A stretch of 64,000 nt of DNA from Burkholderiaceae bacterium. GTDB taxonomy: Bacteria; Pseudomonadota; Gammaproteobacteria; Burkholderiales; Burkholderiaceae. This document shows, piece by piece, positions 1 through 8,599 of this stretch (positions are counted from its first letter, which is position 1; each line of letters starts with the position of its first letter). Both the position numbers and the translations under genes were made by a program. The DNA lies in contig CANJBQ010000002.1 of assembly GCA_947472645.1 (NCBI GenBank), forward strand, positions 79,762 through 143,761. The letters are read 5' to 3'. The notes beneath the pieces were generated by a model. It did not search any database. It had not been told where the DNA came from and saw only the letters and a list, made by a program, of their open reading frames with translations.

Positions 1-2
1 AA

Positions 3-296
3 GCCATTTGTGAGTTCTTAGCGACGAGTGAGGTCAGTAAATTACGACTAGCTCGTAAACGCTTTATGAAAGAACATCGTTTGCCATTTATTGTGTTGGG
101 TGTCATGCAATATTTTTGGTATACCACCAACAAGCGGCGAGAAAGTTTTGTCAAAATGTGTGAGGATAAGGATGTTCAAAAGTTGACCTTTGAATCGTAC
201 ATGAACAAAAAGTTGGTTCGTAAAAAACCATTGGCTCATTTCAAAATATTTATTAAAGATATGGGACATTTGTTGGGAGTGACAAAAGTTTCATGA
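3..296 (+). CDS. bchP: Geranylgeranyl reductase BchP, C-terminal part (5' end outside window)
   Basis: The frame is open to the left edge and gives 97 residues before the stop. The tail carries a pattern typical of the geranylgeranyl reductase family (DVQKLTFESYMNKKLVRKKP, then a KDMGHLLG-like ending). BchP/ChlP reduces the geranylgeranyl side chain of (bacterio)chlorophyll to phytyl using NADPH; the FAD-binding half would lie to the left of this window. The stop overlaps the tspO start in an ATGA arrangement, so the two are probably co-translated. The following tspO, hemA, dxs and bciB genes favour a photosynthetic role over an archaeal-type lipid reductase. Only the C-terminus is visible, so the identification rests on a short segment plus context. 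Confidence 0.75.
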   Translation, partial: AICEFLATSEVSKLRLARKRFMKEHRLPFIVLGVMQYFWYTTNKRRESFVKMCEDKDVQKLTFESYMNKKLVRKKPLAHFKIFIKDMGHLLGVTKVS

Positions 297-781
297 AGTC
301 AGCCTTTTACAAACAGCCTCATATCATTGCAGCAGCAGTTTGGCTGTTAGTGGTCATTATGTCCGGCAGATTATTGACGGAGATTGGGCCCTGGTATCTC
401 GCTTTAAAACAGCCTGATTGGAAACCCCCAGATTGGGCTTTTGGGATAATTTGGACAATTATTTTCTTGCTCGCTTCATTTTCTTGGAACTTTGCTTGGA
501 GAGGATCTTCAACCAAAAAACAAAAAATTATTTTGTCCTCTTTGTTTATTGCCAATGCCATTTTAAATATGTTTTGGAGTGTTCTTTACTTTAAGTTGCA
601 TCGTCCAGACTGGTCACTGATTGAGGCTGCTTTTTTATGGCTTTCTGTGCTGGGAATTATTGCTTTTACATGGAGTTTTAGTAAACCGGCAGCTCTATTT
701 ATAACGCCTTACATTATTTGGGTAAGTTTAGCGATTTTGCTTAATTTAGGGACCGTTCGTTTAAATGGTCCATTTCAATAG
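293..781 (+). CDS. tspO: TspO/MBR family tryptophan-rich sensory protein
   Basis: This 162-residue, very Trp-rich protein has about five predicted membrane helices. It shows the family signatures: an LKQPDWKPPDWAFGIIWT segment near residues 38-55 and an LYFKLHRPDWSLIE segment near residues 103-116. TspO proteins bind porphyrins and, in Rhodobacter, dampen photopigment gene expression in response to oxygen; they sit in the outer or other membranes. The gene starts within the stop of bchP and is followed 9 bp later by hemA, matching a role in tetrapyrrole and photosynthesis control. The length is normal for the family. Family assignment is strong, while the regulatory role is inferred from relatives. 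Confidence 0.9.
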   Translation: MKSAFYKQPHIIAAAVWLLVVIMSGRLLTEIGPWYLALKQPDWKPPDWAFGIIWTIIFLLASFSWNFAWRGSSTKKQKIILSSLFIANAILNMFWSVLYFKLHRPDWSLIEAAFLWLSVLGIIAFTWSFSKPAALFITPYIIWVSLAILLNLGTVRLNGPFQ

Positions 782-790
782 TCTGACAAT

Positions 791-2107
791 ATGTTAAATC
801 TTTTAAGCATTGGCATTAATCACCAAATTGCCCCATTAGATGTGAGGGAAAAGGTGGCATTTAATGCTGATATGTTGCCTGACGCTTTGATCGATTTGCG
901 CCAGTATTTAAATCATTTAGATCATCATACAAATTCTGAAGTGGCCATTCTGTCGACTTGCAACCGCACTGAGATCTATTGTGCCGCTAATGATCAAATC
1001 TTATCGTCACAAACATTACAAGCCAAGACAATTGATTGGTTGTCCTCTCAGCAAGGGATTGCCAAAAGTGAAATCTCTGACTTTGTTCAAACGACGATTG
1101 CTTCCGATGCTGTAAGGCATGTATTTCGGGTTGGGTGTGGTCTTGATTCGATGGTTCTTGGCGAGACGCAGATACTTGGGCAAATGAAACAAGCGGTTCA
1201 AACAGCGCAACAAGCTGGCTCGATGGGTACTTATTTAAATCAATTATTTAATCGCACTTTCGCTGTTGCGAAAGAAGTGAGAACTAACACAGAAATCAGC
1301 GCACATGCGGTATCGATGGCGAGTGCTGCGGTCAGGTTATCTAATCGAATCTTAGGCGACATTGGTAAACAACGTATTTTATTTATTGGCGCTGGCGAGA
1401 TGATTCATTTATGCGCCGTGTATTTTCTTGGGAAGAAGCCTGCCTCAATTACGATAGCCAATCGAACCTTAGAAAGAGGTGAGGGTTTAGCTAAATATAT
1501 TTCAGACCAAGGCTATGCTTGCGACTCTATTCCCTTATCAGAAGTACCTGGAAAATTATCGCAGTTTGATATTGTGATTTCTTGTACTGCCAGCTCCCTG
1601 CCAATCATTGGATTAGGTATGGTGAATACAGCATTAAAAAAAAGACGCTCTTCACCGATGGTCATGATCGATCTTGCTGTACCTAGAGATATTGAGCCTG
1701 AAATCGGTAAGTTAAGCGATGTGTATTTATATACGGTTGATGATTTGGGTGATGTGGTTCGTGAAGGTGTTGAGTTGCGTTCCAACGCAGTAAAAAGTGC
1801 GGAAGTGATTATTGACTTACAGGTCAGTAATTTTATGCAATGGCTGCAACAACGCTCATCGGTACCCTTAATTACTAGTTTGAAGCAACGCAGCGAAGAG
1901 CTTCAACACTATGAGTTAGATAAAGCGAAGAAAAAAATACAACGTGGAGATGATCCATTAGAAGTCATGGCAGAGCTTGCAAGAGCTTTATCGAATAAGT
2001 TTTTACATGGATCTCTTCATACGTTAAATCACGCAGAAGAATTTAGTATTGATGAGTGCCAGAAACTCGTATCAAAAATATTTATGACCACCGGACGGAA
2101 GGGCTGA
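791..2107 (+). CDS. hemA: Glutamyl-tRNA reductase
   Basis: This 438-residue cytoplasmic enzyme reduces glutamyl-tRNA(Glu) with NADPH to glutamate-1-semialdehyde, the first committed step of C5 tetrapyrrole synthesis. The catalytic Cys lies in the STCNRTEIY motif at about residue 57. The family stretch [19 protein letters not shown] follows near residue 115, then a Rossmann NADPH domain with IGAGEM, and a C-terminal helical dimerisation domain. Its position between tspO and dxs suggests a photosynthesis-linked copy that raises 5-aminolevulinate supply for bacteriochlorophyll. Whether a second housekeeping hemA exists cannot be seen here. The start ATG lies 9 bp after the tspO stop without a clear Shine-Dalgarno, which hints at translational coupling. 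Confidence 0.95.
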   Translation: MLNLLSIGINHQIAPLDVREKVAFNADMLPDALIDLRQYLNHLDHHTNSEVAILSTCNRTEIYCAANDQILSSQTLQAKTIDWLSSQQGIAKSEISDFVQTTIASDAVRHVFRVGCGLDSMVLGETQILGQMKQAVQTAQQAGSMGTYLNQLFNRTFAVAKEVRTNTEISAHAVSMASAAVRLSNRILGDIGKQRILFIGAGEMIHLCAVYFLGKKPASITIANRTLERGEGLAKYISDQGYACDSIPLSEVPGKLSQFDIVISCTASSLPIIGLGMVNTALKKRRSSPMVMIDLAVPRDIEPEIGKLSDVYLYTVDDLGDVVREGVELRSNAVKSAEVIIDLQVSNFMQWLQQRSSVPLITSLKQRSEELQHYELDKAKKKIQRGDDPLEVMAELARALSNKFLHGSLHTLNHAEEFSIDECQKLVSKIFMTTGRKG

Positions 2108-2109
2108 GT

Positions 2110-3993
2110 ATGTTAAAAATGACCAATTTATTAAAAACTATTCAGTCGCCATCTGAAGTCCGAGAGCTATCACGCTATCAACTCCCTCAATTGGCAGATG
2201 AGTTAAGAGAATTCATTATTGATTCTGTTTCAAAAACAGGTGGACATTTATCATCGAATCTAGGTACGGTAGAGCTTGCCATCGCCATTCATTATGTTTT
2301 TAATACACCTGATGATAAGTTGATTTGGGATGTAGGTCATCAAAGTTATCCACATAAAATACTGACAGGACGACGTGATCAAATGTCTGGACTTCGTCAA
2401 TTAGGTGGTATTTCTGGATTCCCTAAGCGTAGCGAAAGTAGTTATGATGATTTTGGTACGGCACATTCTTCTACGAGTATTTCTGCTGCTACTGGTATGG
2501 CCCATGCCTCCTTGTTGCAGGGTAAAGATAATTTAGCCATTGCGGTCATTGGTGATAGTGCGATGACAGGTGGTATGGCTTTTGAGGCGATGAACCACGC
2601 AGGCGTTACTCGGAATTTGCCATTGATCGTGATATTGAATGACAACGATATGTCGATTTCGCCAGCTGTTGGATCACTTAATAAGTATTTAGCTCGACTT
2701 ATCAGTAGTCCACTCTATGAGGCAACTAAAAATGGTGTGGGTAATGTCTTGTCGATTGTTCCGCCTTTGCGTGAGTTTGCAAAACGCCTTGAAGCTCAAG
2801 CCAAAGGGATGATTGTACCTGCCACTATTTTTGAAGAATTTGGATTTAACTACATTGGCCCTATTGATGGGCATGATTTAGATTCGTTAATACCTACTTT
2901 TGAAAATATTAAAAAGATGTCATTAGAAGGTGATGGTCCACAATTTATTCATATCGTCACGAAAAAAGGCAAGGGATATGAAAGGGCTGAATTAGATCCA
3001 ATTAAATATCATGGCCCAGGAAAATTTGATCCTAAAGTGGGTATATTGCCATCGACATCAATACCTAAAAAAACCTTTACGCAAATATTTGGTGAGTGGA
3101 TTTGCGATATGGCAAAAGTCGATGAAAAATTAGTGGGAATTACTCCTGCGATGCGAGAGGGCTCTGGCTTAGTTGAGTTTGAGAAAAATTTTCCCAATCG
3201 TTATTATGATGTAGGTATTGCAGAACAACACGCAGTAACTTTTGCCGCTGGGTTAGCCTGCGAAGGTTTGAAACCTGTATTAGCGATTTACTCCACATTC
3301 TTGCAGCGTGGCTATGATCAACTCATTCATGATGTGGCATTACAAGATTTGCCGGTTATGTTTGCGTTAGATCGTGCTGGAATTGTTGGTGCTGATGGGC
3401 CAACGCATGCTGGAGTCTATGATATTGCTTACTTGCGTTGTATACCAAATATGGTTATTACGACACCCAGTGATGAAAACGAATGCCGTCAATTGCTGAG
3501 TACGGCTTATCAAGCTGGTCATCCAAGTGCGGTTAGATATCCTCGCGGAAATGGAGTCGGTGCTCCAGTAACATCGAGTCTGGAAGGATTCCCGCTGGGT
3601 AATGCGAATCTCAGAAGACTTACCACACAGATAACTGGTAAGCGGTTTGCCATATTAGCTTTTGGAACTTTATTACATCCTGGTTTAGAAGTTGCCGAAA
3701 AATTAAATTTAACAGTTGTTGATATGCGCTTTGTAAAACCGATTGATGAAGACATGTTGCAGCAGATTGCCAATACGCATGACGGAATCATCACCATTGA
3801 AGAAGGAACGATTCAAGGTGGCGCCGGAAGTGCATGCGTTGAGTACCTACACAGCATAGGTATGGCATTACCGACATTACATCTTGGATTGCCAGATGAA
3901 TTTAGTGATCACGGAGATAGTGCGGCATTGTTGGCAGGATACGGCTTAGATCACCATGGTATTGAGGCGTCAATTTTAAAGAAGTTTTTTTAA
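2110..3993 (+). CDS. dxs: 1-deoxy-D-xylulose-5-phosphate synthase
   Basis: This 627-residue thiamine-diphosphate enzyme condenses pyruvate and glyceraldehyde-3-phosphate to DXP, the entry to the MEP isoprenoid pathway. The TPP-binding stretch [18 protein letters not shown] and the [14 protein letters not shown] motif are visible, as are the [16 protein letters not shown] transketolase-type segment and a C-terminal transketolase domain. I chose ATG at 2110 because GGAAGGG lies just upstream and it sits 2 bp after the hemA stop. A longer in-frame start would run inside hemA. The context suggests a supply role for carotenoids and the phytyl tail of bacteriochlorophyll, alongside bchP. Length is normal for the family. 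Confidence 0.95.
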   Translation: MLKMTNLLKTIQSPSEVRELSRYQLPQLADELREFIIDSVSKTGGHLSSNLGTVELAIAIHYVFNTPDDKLIWDVGHQSYPHKILTGRRDQMSGLRQLGGISGFPKRSESSYDDFGTAHSSTSISAATGMAHASLLQGKDNLAIAVIGDSAMTGGMAFEAMNHAGVTRNLPLIVILNDNDMSISPAVGSLNKYLARLISSPLYEATKNGVGNVLSIVPPLREFAKRLEAQAKGMIVPATIFEEFGFNYIGPIDGHDLDSLIPTFENIKKMSLEGDGPQFIHIVTKKGKGYERAELDPIKYHGPGKFDPKVGILPSTSIPKKTFTQIFGEWICDMAKVDEKLVGITPAMREGSGLVEFEKNFPNRYYDVGIAEQHAVTFAAGLACEGLKPVLAIYSTFLQRGYDQLIHDVALQDLPVMFALDRAGIVGADGPTHAGVYDIAYLRCIPNMVITTPSDENECRQLLSTAYQAGHPSAVRYPRGNGVGAPVTSSLEGFPLGNANLRRLTTQITGKRFAILAFGTLLHPGLEVAEKLNLTVVDMRFVKPIDEDMLQQIANTHDGIITIEEGTIQGGAGSACVEYLHSIGMALPTLHLGLPDEFSDHGDSAALLAGYGLDHHGIEASILKKFF

Positions 3994-4000
3994 TGAAGCG

Positions 4001-4057
4001 TTCGCTGATTAGGTAGTGCTTCGCTGATTGGGTAGTACTAAGCGGATTAGCTAGCGC
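4001..4057 (+). repeat. Three tandem 19-bp imperfect repeats between dxs and bciB
   Basis: Two near-identical 19-bp units (TTCGCTGATTAGGTAGTGC at 4001-4019 and TTCGCTGATTGGGTAGTAC at 4020-4038) are followed by a more diverged third unit at 4039-4057, which matches at 14 of 19 positions. The third unit overlaps the last codons of bciB on the opposite strand. There is no spacer structure, so this is a short tandem duplication rather than a CRISPR. It fills the gap between two converging genes; I see no classic terminator there. Confidence 0.7.
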
Positions 4058-5288
4058 TATTTTCTTTAGATTGAGCTAATTTATTCATTTCATTTTCATT
4101 AGGGGTGATGCCATAGGCTTGCACTAACGGCCAGATATGTTGGGGAACCATCGATCCCATCTTTGCGGGTTGTTCTCTTCTTAAGTGCAAGACTGTTTCA
4201 ATCGCTTTCATTTCGACACGTGTTCTAGCAAACTCAAGACCTCGTGGACCCACTTTAGGTATCAACCATCCAACAATGGGTCTTAACCAGTTAGGCATTT
4301 TACGAAGTGGTAGACCCCCTGCTGCAAGCTCCACATTTTTCATGAATCCAACAACAGCAGAATGCCGCTTACCTGCGGTACCAGGGGTAGAGAGCTTTAC
4401 TTCATCGCCGAGGAGTTTTAGTAGTTCTTCCCCACGATGATTACGTACGATGAGCCATTGTTCTCCTTGCCCACCCATATAACCTACCGTAATATCGGAT
4501 AAGACGTTGGTGTAATCAACACAGGTTTTGCAGGTAAGGGGAAAGAAATCATTTGGTAGCGTCGAAAGGGGTAATTGTAGAAAAGGAATCTCTTTTTTCT
4601 TCCCATTTTTAAAACGAACTTCTACGTGATAGTCAGCTCTAAATTCAAGATAATTAATTTCATCGGGCTCAGGACTAATCAGTGATAAAAAATGATGAAA
4701 GTTTTCCGTCGTCGTATTGTCTGAACAAGGGGTACCAATCACGTAGAGCTTTTCTAAGCCTAATTCTTTTTCTAGGGCTCGAAGAGCATAGACTTGGCAA
4801 GGGATACCGATTAAGCCAATTTTTTTATAGCCCTTTGCAATAGCCGGCTCTAGCAATGAGAGTAGTGGGGCATACCCCATTCGCATTCCTCGGCATTTAG
4901 CCATATCGCTAGCACGATCAATCAGAATGGGTAATGGCTTCCAAGAATCATTTGGGTCTTGCGTCATGGTGAGGATGGCATCCACCGCTTTTGTTTCTAA
5001 AAGCCGCTCACCGATGCGAGTCGTAATACCCGTCCACTGTGCACCAGTACTTGGATGATTTAAACTGGCACGATGCATTTGGATAAAGGGACCAAAATGC
5101 AATTCATCAGGACGGTTTAGGTCTCGAATTCTACCGTGTACTTGAGATTCAAGGCGAGGATAATCTGGTTTTATAAATTGGCAGGCATCACCACAGCGCT
5201 TAGGATTACTTGTTCTAGATATGCCACAGTCTGTACATAGCGTGCGATAGGGCGCATTATCTAAAGTCACAGAATTTTCAGCAATCAA
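4047..5288 (-). CDS. bciB: Divinyl (proto)chlorophyllide 8-vinyl reductase, ferredoxin type (BciB)
   Basis: This 413-residue protein is of the FrhB/coenzyme F420 hydrogenase beta-subunit superfamily. It carries the cysteine clusters expected for two [4Fe-4S] centres: C18, C21, C32 and C36 near the N-terminus, then IGIPCQVYALRALE, IGTPCSDNTTTENF and FPLTCKTCVDYTN. These segments closely resemble cyanobacterial BciB, which uses reduced ferredoxin and FAD to reduce the 8-vinyl group of divinyl (proto)chlorophyllide a. The only in-frame start after an upstream stop is TTG at 5288; a GTG six codons later is an alternative. It follows the 43-residue gene by 9 bp on the same strand, so the two are probably one transcript. 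Convergent with dxs. Confidence 0.9.
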   Translation of the reverse strand: MIAENSVTLDNAPYRTLCTDCGISRTSNPKRCGDACQFIKPDYPRLESQVHGRIRDLNRPDELHFGPFIQMHRASLNHPSTGAQWTGITTRIGERLLETKAVDAILTMTQDPNDSWKPLPILIDRASDMAKCRGMRMGYAPLLSLLEPAIAKGYKKIGLIGIPCQVYALRALEKELGLEKLYVIGTPCSDNTTTENFHHFLSLISPEPDEINYLEFRADYHVEVRFKNGKKKEIPFLQLPLSTLPNDFFPLTCKTCVDYTNVLSDITVGYMGGQGEQWLIVRNHRGEELLKLLGDEVKLSTPGTAGKRHSAVVGFMKNVELAAGGLPLRKMPNWLRPIVGWLIPKVGPRGLEFARTRVEMKAIETVLHLRREQPAKMGSMVPQHIWPLVQAYGITPNENEMNKLAQSKENSAS

Positions 5289-5297
5289 CTATATCTT

Positions 5298-5429
5298 TTA
5301 GAAATTAATTGAAGAGAGAAACCATAAACAAATAGATATTGTTGTGAAAATAGCGACAAAAATCGCAATGCCATTACGGTAAAAAACTCTTGTTTTATCT
5401 CGAGCTTGAAGTGCGCGTCCTTGATTCAT
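5298..5429 (-). CDS. Unrecognised 43-residue single-helix membrane peptide, upstream of bciB
   Basis: A strong AAGGGGG ribosome site lies 5 nt before the ATG at 5429. The frame encodes 43 residues ending at TAA 5298-5300. The N-terminal third is basic and polar (MNQGRALQARDKTRVFYRNG) and the rest is one hydrophobic helix (IAIFVAIFTTISICLWFLSS). Size and topology recall small photosynthetic or oxidase accessory peptides. However, it has no histidine in the helix, so it is not a standard light-harvesting alpha or beta chain that ligates bacteriochlorophyll. It sits 9 bp before bciB on the same strand, suggesting co-expression. I do not recognise the family; existence as a gene rests on the ribosome site, the hydrophobic pattern and the tight spacing. 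Confidence 0.6.
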   Translation of the reverse strand: MNQGRALQARDKTRVFYRNGIAIFVAIFTTISICLWFLSSINF

Positions 5430-5640
5430 ATTGCCCCCTTTTCTAAAATTATATTTTAAATGAAAAGCTCTAGAAATTGTAATAAATTAAAGTCTCAGCG
5501 AAGCTATAAAACAACTGTATTTAGCGATGATGAAGATGGTGTTGAACTAGTCTACTCAAGAGTATTAGCCACTTGCTAAGCAGCATCTTTTTTATAGATA
5601 TACTAGTGACACTTTAGTTACTTAGAAATGGAACCTCAGC
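5430..5640. promoter_or_regulatory. Divergent intergenic region between the bciB unit and the ModA-like gene
   Basis: About 210 bp of AT-rich DNA separates two divergent units and must hold promoters for both. I found no spacing-correct TGT-N12-ACA site of the PpsR/CrtJ kind, and no FNR-type box. A GGAAC sequence shortly before 5641 may serve as ribosome site for the plus-strand gene. Nothing else could be assigned. Confidence 0.4.
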
Positions 5641-6432
5641 ATGAAATTTAAATTGACTGTTACGCGGATAGTGTATTCGTTCATGATTTTATTGCTGTTG
5701 GTTAATAATGCCCTAGCCGCAGATGTGACGGTCATGATCTCGGCTGGCTTTTATGGGGTATATGAGCAGCTCGCCCCTAAGTTTGAGCAAAGCACGGGTC
5801 ATCGACTGACAACCATTCGTGGCCCCTCTATTGGGGACTCTCCAGAGGCAATTCCGACCCGTCTAGCCAAAGGTCAGCGTGCTGACGTTATTATTCTAGA
5901 TGGTGAATCTGCTGAAAACTTAGCTACACGCGGATTAGTCAGACACAACTCTATTTCTATATTAGCACTATCTCAAATTGGTGCGGCGGTCAAACTCAAT
6001 GCAATGAAGCCTGACATCAGTAATACCGAGGCTTTTCGACAAACCTTGTTATCTGCAAAATCTATCGCGTACTCGGATAGTGGAAGTGGTACTTATATTG
6101 CTAATACGATGTTTAACAAGTTAGGTATTTTGGAGCAGGTAAAGTCGAAAACGATGAAGGTACGTGGCCCACCATCTGGCGAGGCAGTAGCGGCGGTGGT
6201 AGCCCGCGGCGAGGCTGAAATAGGTTTTCAGCAGGTCAGTGAAATTATTCATACTCCAGGCATTACTTATTTAGGACCAATACCTGCAGACCTGCAGCCA
6301 GGATTTAGTTTTGCTGGCGCGCTGACGTCTAATGCACTTCAACCGGAAGTGGGAGCTGCACTGATTCGTTTTTTAAAAGCGCCGGATGTTGCTGAAGTCA
6401 TTTCAAAGGCTGGATTGATCGTTGTTAAGTAA
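5641..6432 (+). CDS. ModA-like periplasmic substrate-binding protein (orphan)
   Basis: This 263-residue protein has a Sec signal peptide (hydrophobic run, then NALAADVT, cleavage near residue 27) and the fold pattern of type II periplasmic binding proteins of the molybdate/sulfate class. Supporting segments are the early VMISAGFYGVYEQLAPKFEQ, the central RADVIILDGESAENLA, IAYSDSGSGTYIAN, and the final VISKAGLIVVK. Relatives bind small oxyanions or organic acids for ABC importers. No permease or ATPase gene is adjacent, so it either serves a transporter elsewhere or has a sensing role. The ligand cannot be read from sequence. It has its own upstream region and ends 7 bp before the converging Bug gene. 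Confidence 0.7.
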   Translation: MKFKLTVTRIVYSFMILLLLVNNALAADVTVMISAGFYGVYEQLAPKFEQSTGHRLTTIRGPSIGDSPEAIPTRLAKGQRADVIILDGESAENLATRGLVRHNSISILALSQIGAAVKLNAMKPDISNTEAFRQTLLSAKSIAYSDSGSGTYIANTMFNKLGILEQVKSKTMKVRGPPSGEAVAAVVARGEAEIGFQQVSEIIHTPGITYLGPIPADLQPGFSFAGALTSNALQPEVGAALIRFLKAPDVAEVISKAGLIVVK

Positions 6433-6439
6433 TTGTTGA

Positions 6440-7429
6440 CTAATCGACTTTACCAATTTTCAACATCGTCGCTTTAATACGTTCTGCATCTTTTGCTAGA
6501 AATTCGCTAAAAGCGGGGGCATCTCTGTAGTCTGTTGTGGCGCCAAGCTTTGCCATATTCTGAATAAACCCGTTTTCTTGAGTAGCGGCTTTTTGTAAAT
6601 CACTACGAATCGTCTGCACAATGTGATCAGGAGTTTTTGCAGGTGCAAATAGTCCGATCCATAAATAAAATTCTGCGTCCTTAAAACCTAGTTCGATAGC
6701 CGTTGGAACATCAGGAAGAGACGATAATCGTTTATTCCCGGTTACTACAAGAGCTCTTAATGTACCGGATTTGATTTGATTGACTACCGCAGTTGGAGAG
6801 CTTGCAGTCGTTGTAATATGTCCGCCTAAAAGCGCCAAAATTGCAGGACCGCCGCCTGAAAAAGGGATGTGCCTTAATTTAATGTTTGCAGCATTCGCTA
6901 ACATTTCAATCGGTATATGAGAAGCGCTATACGCACCAGAAGATCCGTAGGTAATTTCACCAGGTTTAGCTTTCGCCTCAGCGATAAAATCTTTATAGGC
7001 CTTCCATGGGGAGTCTGCCTTTACCACTAAAACAATCGGATCTGCCACCAATAGGCCTAAAGGTACAAAATGATTGATATCAAACGTAGCTTGCCTACCA
7101 AACATACGATCTGCTTCGGGCACGATGATCATGGAAGGATTAGTGGCCAAAAGGGTATAGCCATCTGCTGTGCTATTGGCCACGAACGCAGCACCGATCG
7201 CGCCACCTGCACCCGGTTTAGTTAAAACTACAGCAGGCTGTTGCCAAACGTTAAATAATGCTTGTGAAATTAATCGTGAAGGTTGATCTGCTGCCCCTCC
7301 AGGAGGAAAAGGAACAATGAGACTGACGGGTTTATTGGGGAAACTGTTCTGTGCAAAACTTGAGAAACTCATAGTTAGCAACAAACAAAATATCCATTTA
7401 CGGAATGAGGAGTTCTTATAATGAGGCAT
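6440..7429 (-). CDS. Bug/TctC family periplasmic binding protein 1
   Basis: This 329-residue protein has a signal peptide ending near FAQ (residues 25-27), followed by the family start PVSLIVPFPPGGAADQPSR. Other Bug signatures are GAGGAIGAAFVA, the ADGYTLL turn and LRHIPFSGGGPAILALLGG. Bug proteins capture small carboxylates, amino acids or amides in the periplasm; some work with TctAB, many are orphans. It most resembles the frameshifted Bug protein at 27953: both share an IVPEADR/IIPEAEK segment and a DSPWK segment. It is divergent from the Ldh-family dehydrogenase at 7522, which suggests that the ligand is a 2-hydroxy acid oxidised by that enzyme. That pairing is inference; the ligand is unknown. 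Confidence 0.9.
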   Translation of the reverse strand: MPHYKNSSFRKWIFCLLLTMSFSSFAQNSFPNKPVSLIVPFPPGGAADQPSRLISQALFNVWQQPAVVLTKPGAGGAIGAAFVANSTADGYTLLATNPSMIIVPEADRMFGRQATFDINHFVPLGLLVADPIVLVVKADSPWKAYKDFIAEAKAKPGEITYGSSGAYSASHIPIEMLANAANIKLRHIPFSGGGPAILALLGGHITTTASSPTAVVNQIKSGTLRALVVTGNKRLSSLPDVPTAIELGFKDAEFYLWIGLFAPAKTPDHIVQTIRSDLQKAATQENGFIQNMAKLGATTDYRDAPAFSEFLAKDAERIKATMLKIGKVD

Positions 7430-7521
7430 CTTAGTTCTCTTGTCTGATTTTAGTTATATGATGAGATTACCATTATTTGAATTTAACATACACATTCCAT
7501 CAAAAATATAGAAGACTTCTC

Positions 7522-8562
7522 ATGCCCCAATTTTCTTCATCACATTTAAATCAGGTAGTAAAGGCCGTCTTTTGTGCTGCAGGTGCCACACCTACAGATG
7601 CTATTCAGATTGCTGATATCTTGATAGCCAATCATTTGGCGGGCCACGATTCGCATGGTATCTTGCGTATACCAGAATATTTACAGAGTATTTTAGATGG
7701 CGAGATTGATCCATTAGCGCGCCCTGAAATTCTTCAAGAAACACCCACAAGCGCTGTTGTAAAAGGTAATTGGTCTTTTGGTCAGGTAGCGGGAAACTTT
7801 GCCACAGATATAGCGATAGAAAAAGCATTAGCCATGGGGGTAAGTGCTGTTTCTGTTGTGCAAGCAGCGCATACGGGAAGGTTGGCTGTCTTTACGGAAA
7901 GAGCTGCTGCAAAAGGAGTCATGATGTTCATGACGATCGGTACTGTCGATCGCCCCATGACGGCTCCTTATGGCGGTGCAGCTCCACTACTCGGAACGAA
8001 TCCTATCGCCATCACATTACCGAATCAGGACGGGCCTCACGTCACTTTAGACTTTGCAACTTCAGCCATTGCGGCAGGCAAGATTAAGGTTGCCAAGGCG
8101 AAGCATGAAGCTCTACCACCAAACTGTTTGGTCGATAAAAATGGTAATCCATCGACCGATCCTAATGATTTTTTTGATGGAGGATTCATGTTGCCGTTTG
8201 GAGGGCATAAGGGCTATGCTTTAGCGGTGATGGCGGAGTTAATGAGTGGACCATTGGTAGGTTCAGAATATTTTCCCGGAGTCACTCAACGGAGTGGTAT
8301 TTTTATGTTTGCTATGAAAGCATCCTTATTTCAACCAATGGAAAAATATAATCAAGCTTTACAAAAGTCCATCAAAAAAATCAAAGCCATACCTCCAGCA
8401 AAAGGGTTTGACGAAGTATTACTCCCCGGTGAGCCGGAATCCAATATGCATCAAAAGAGAGTGCAGCAAGGTATTCCGATTCCGCAAGATACTTGGGCGG
8501 CGGTTAGAGCTGCAGGACTTTCTGTTGGGGTCGATATAGATACTCTCAATATCGACTCGTAA
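7522..8562 (+). CDS. Ldh family (malate/L-lactate/ureidoglycolate-type) NAD(P)-dependent dehydrogenase
   Basis: This 346-residue enzyme belongs to the AllD/YbiC/ComC family, structurally distinct from classical lactate and malate dehydrogenases. Seen are GHDSHGILRIPEYL near residue 41 with the conserved His, the LLGTNPIAITLP segment, VTLDFATSAIAAGKI and PFGGHKGYAL. Members oxidise 2-hydroxy acids such as malate, lactate, sulfolactate or ureidoglycolate with NAD(P). I start at ATG 7522; an in-frame TTG 45 bp upstream would add a basic tail unlike the family start. It is divergently transcribed from a Bug gene and probably shares its control region. The substrate is not resolvable from sequence. 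Confidence 0.85.
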   Translation: MPQFSSSHLNQVVKAVFCAAGATPTDAIQIADILIANHLAGHDSHGILRIPEYLQSILDGEIDPLARPEILQETPTSAVVKGNWSFGQVAGNFATDIAIEKALAMGVSAVSVVQAAHTGRLAVFTERAAAKGVMMFMTIGTVDRPMTAPYGGAAPLLGTNPIAITLPNQDGPHVTLDFATSAIAAGKIKVAKAKHEALPPNCLVDKNGNPSTDPNDFFDGGFMLPFGGHKGYALAVMAELMSGPLVGSEYFPGVTQRSGIFMFAMKASLFQPMEKYNQALQKSIKKIKAIPPAKGFDEVLLPGEPESNMHQKRVQQGIPIPQDTWAAVRAAGLSVGVDIDTLNIDS

Positions 8563-8599
8563 TGCTTTGAGTTATTCGACAAAGAACTAAATCCATCAA

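Noticed and set aside
4001..4057. CRISPR array
   Set aside because: The units are directly adjacent without spacers and only three imperfect copies are present; no cas genes are seen.
5298..5429. Reading the 43-residue peptide as a light-harvesting alpha or beta chain
   Set aside because: The helix holds no histidine to bind bacteriochlorophyll and the flanking residues do not match LH1 or LH2 patterns.
7477..7521. Extended TTG start for the Ldh-family dehydrogenase
   Set aside because: The extra 15 residues are basic and hydrophobic with no family likeness, while ATG 7522 gives the usual family start.
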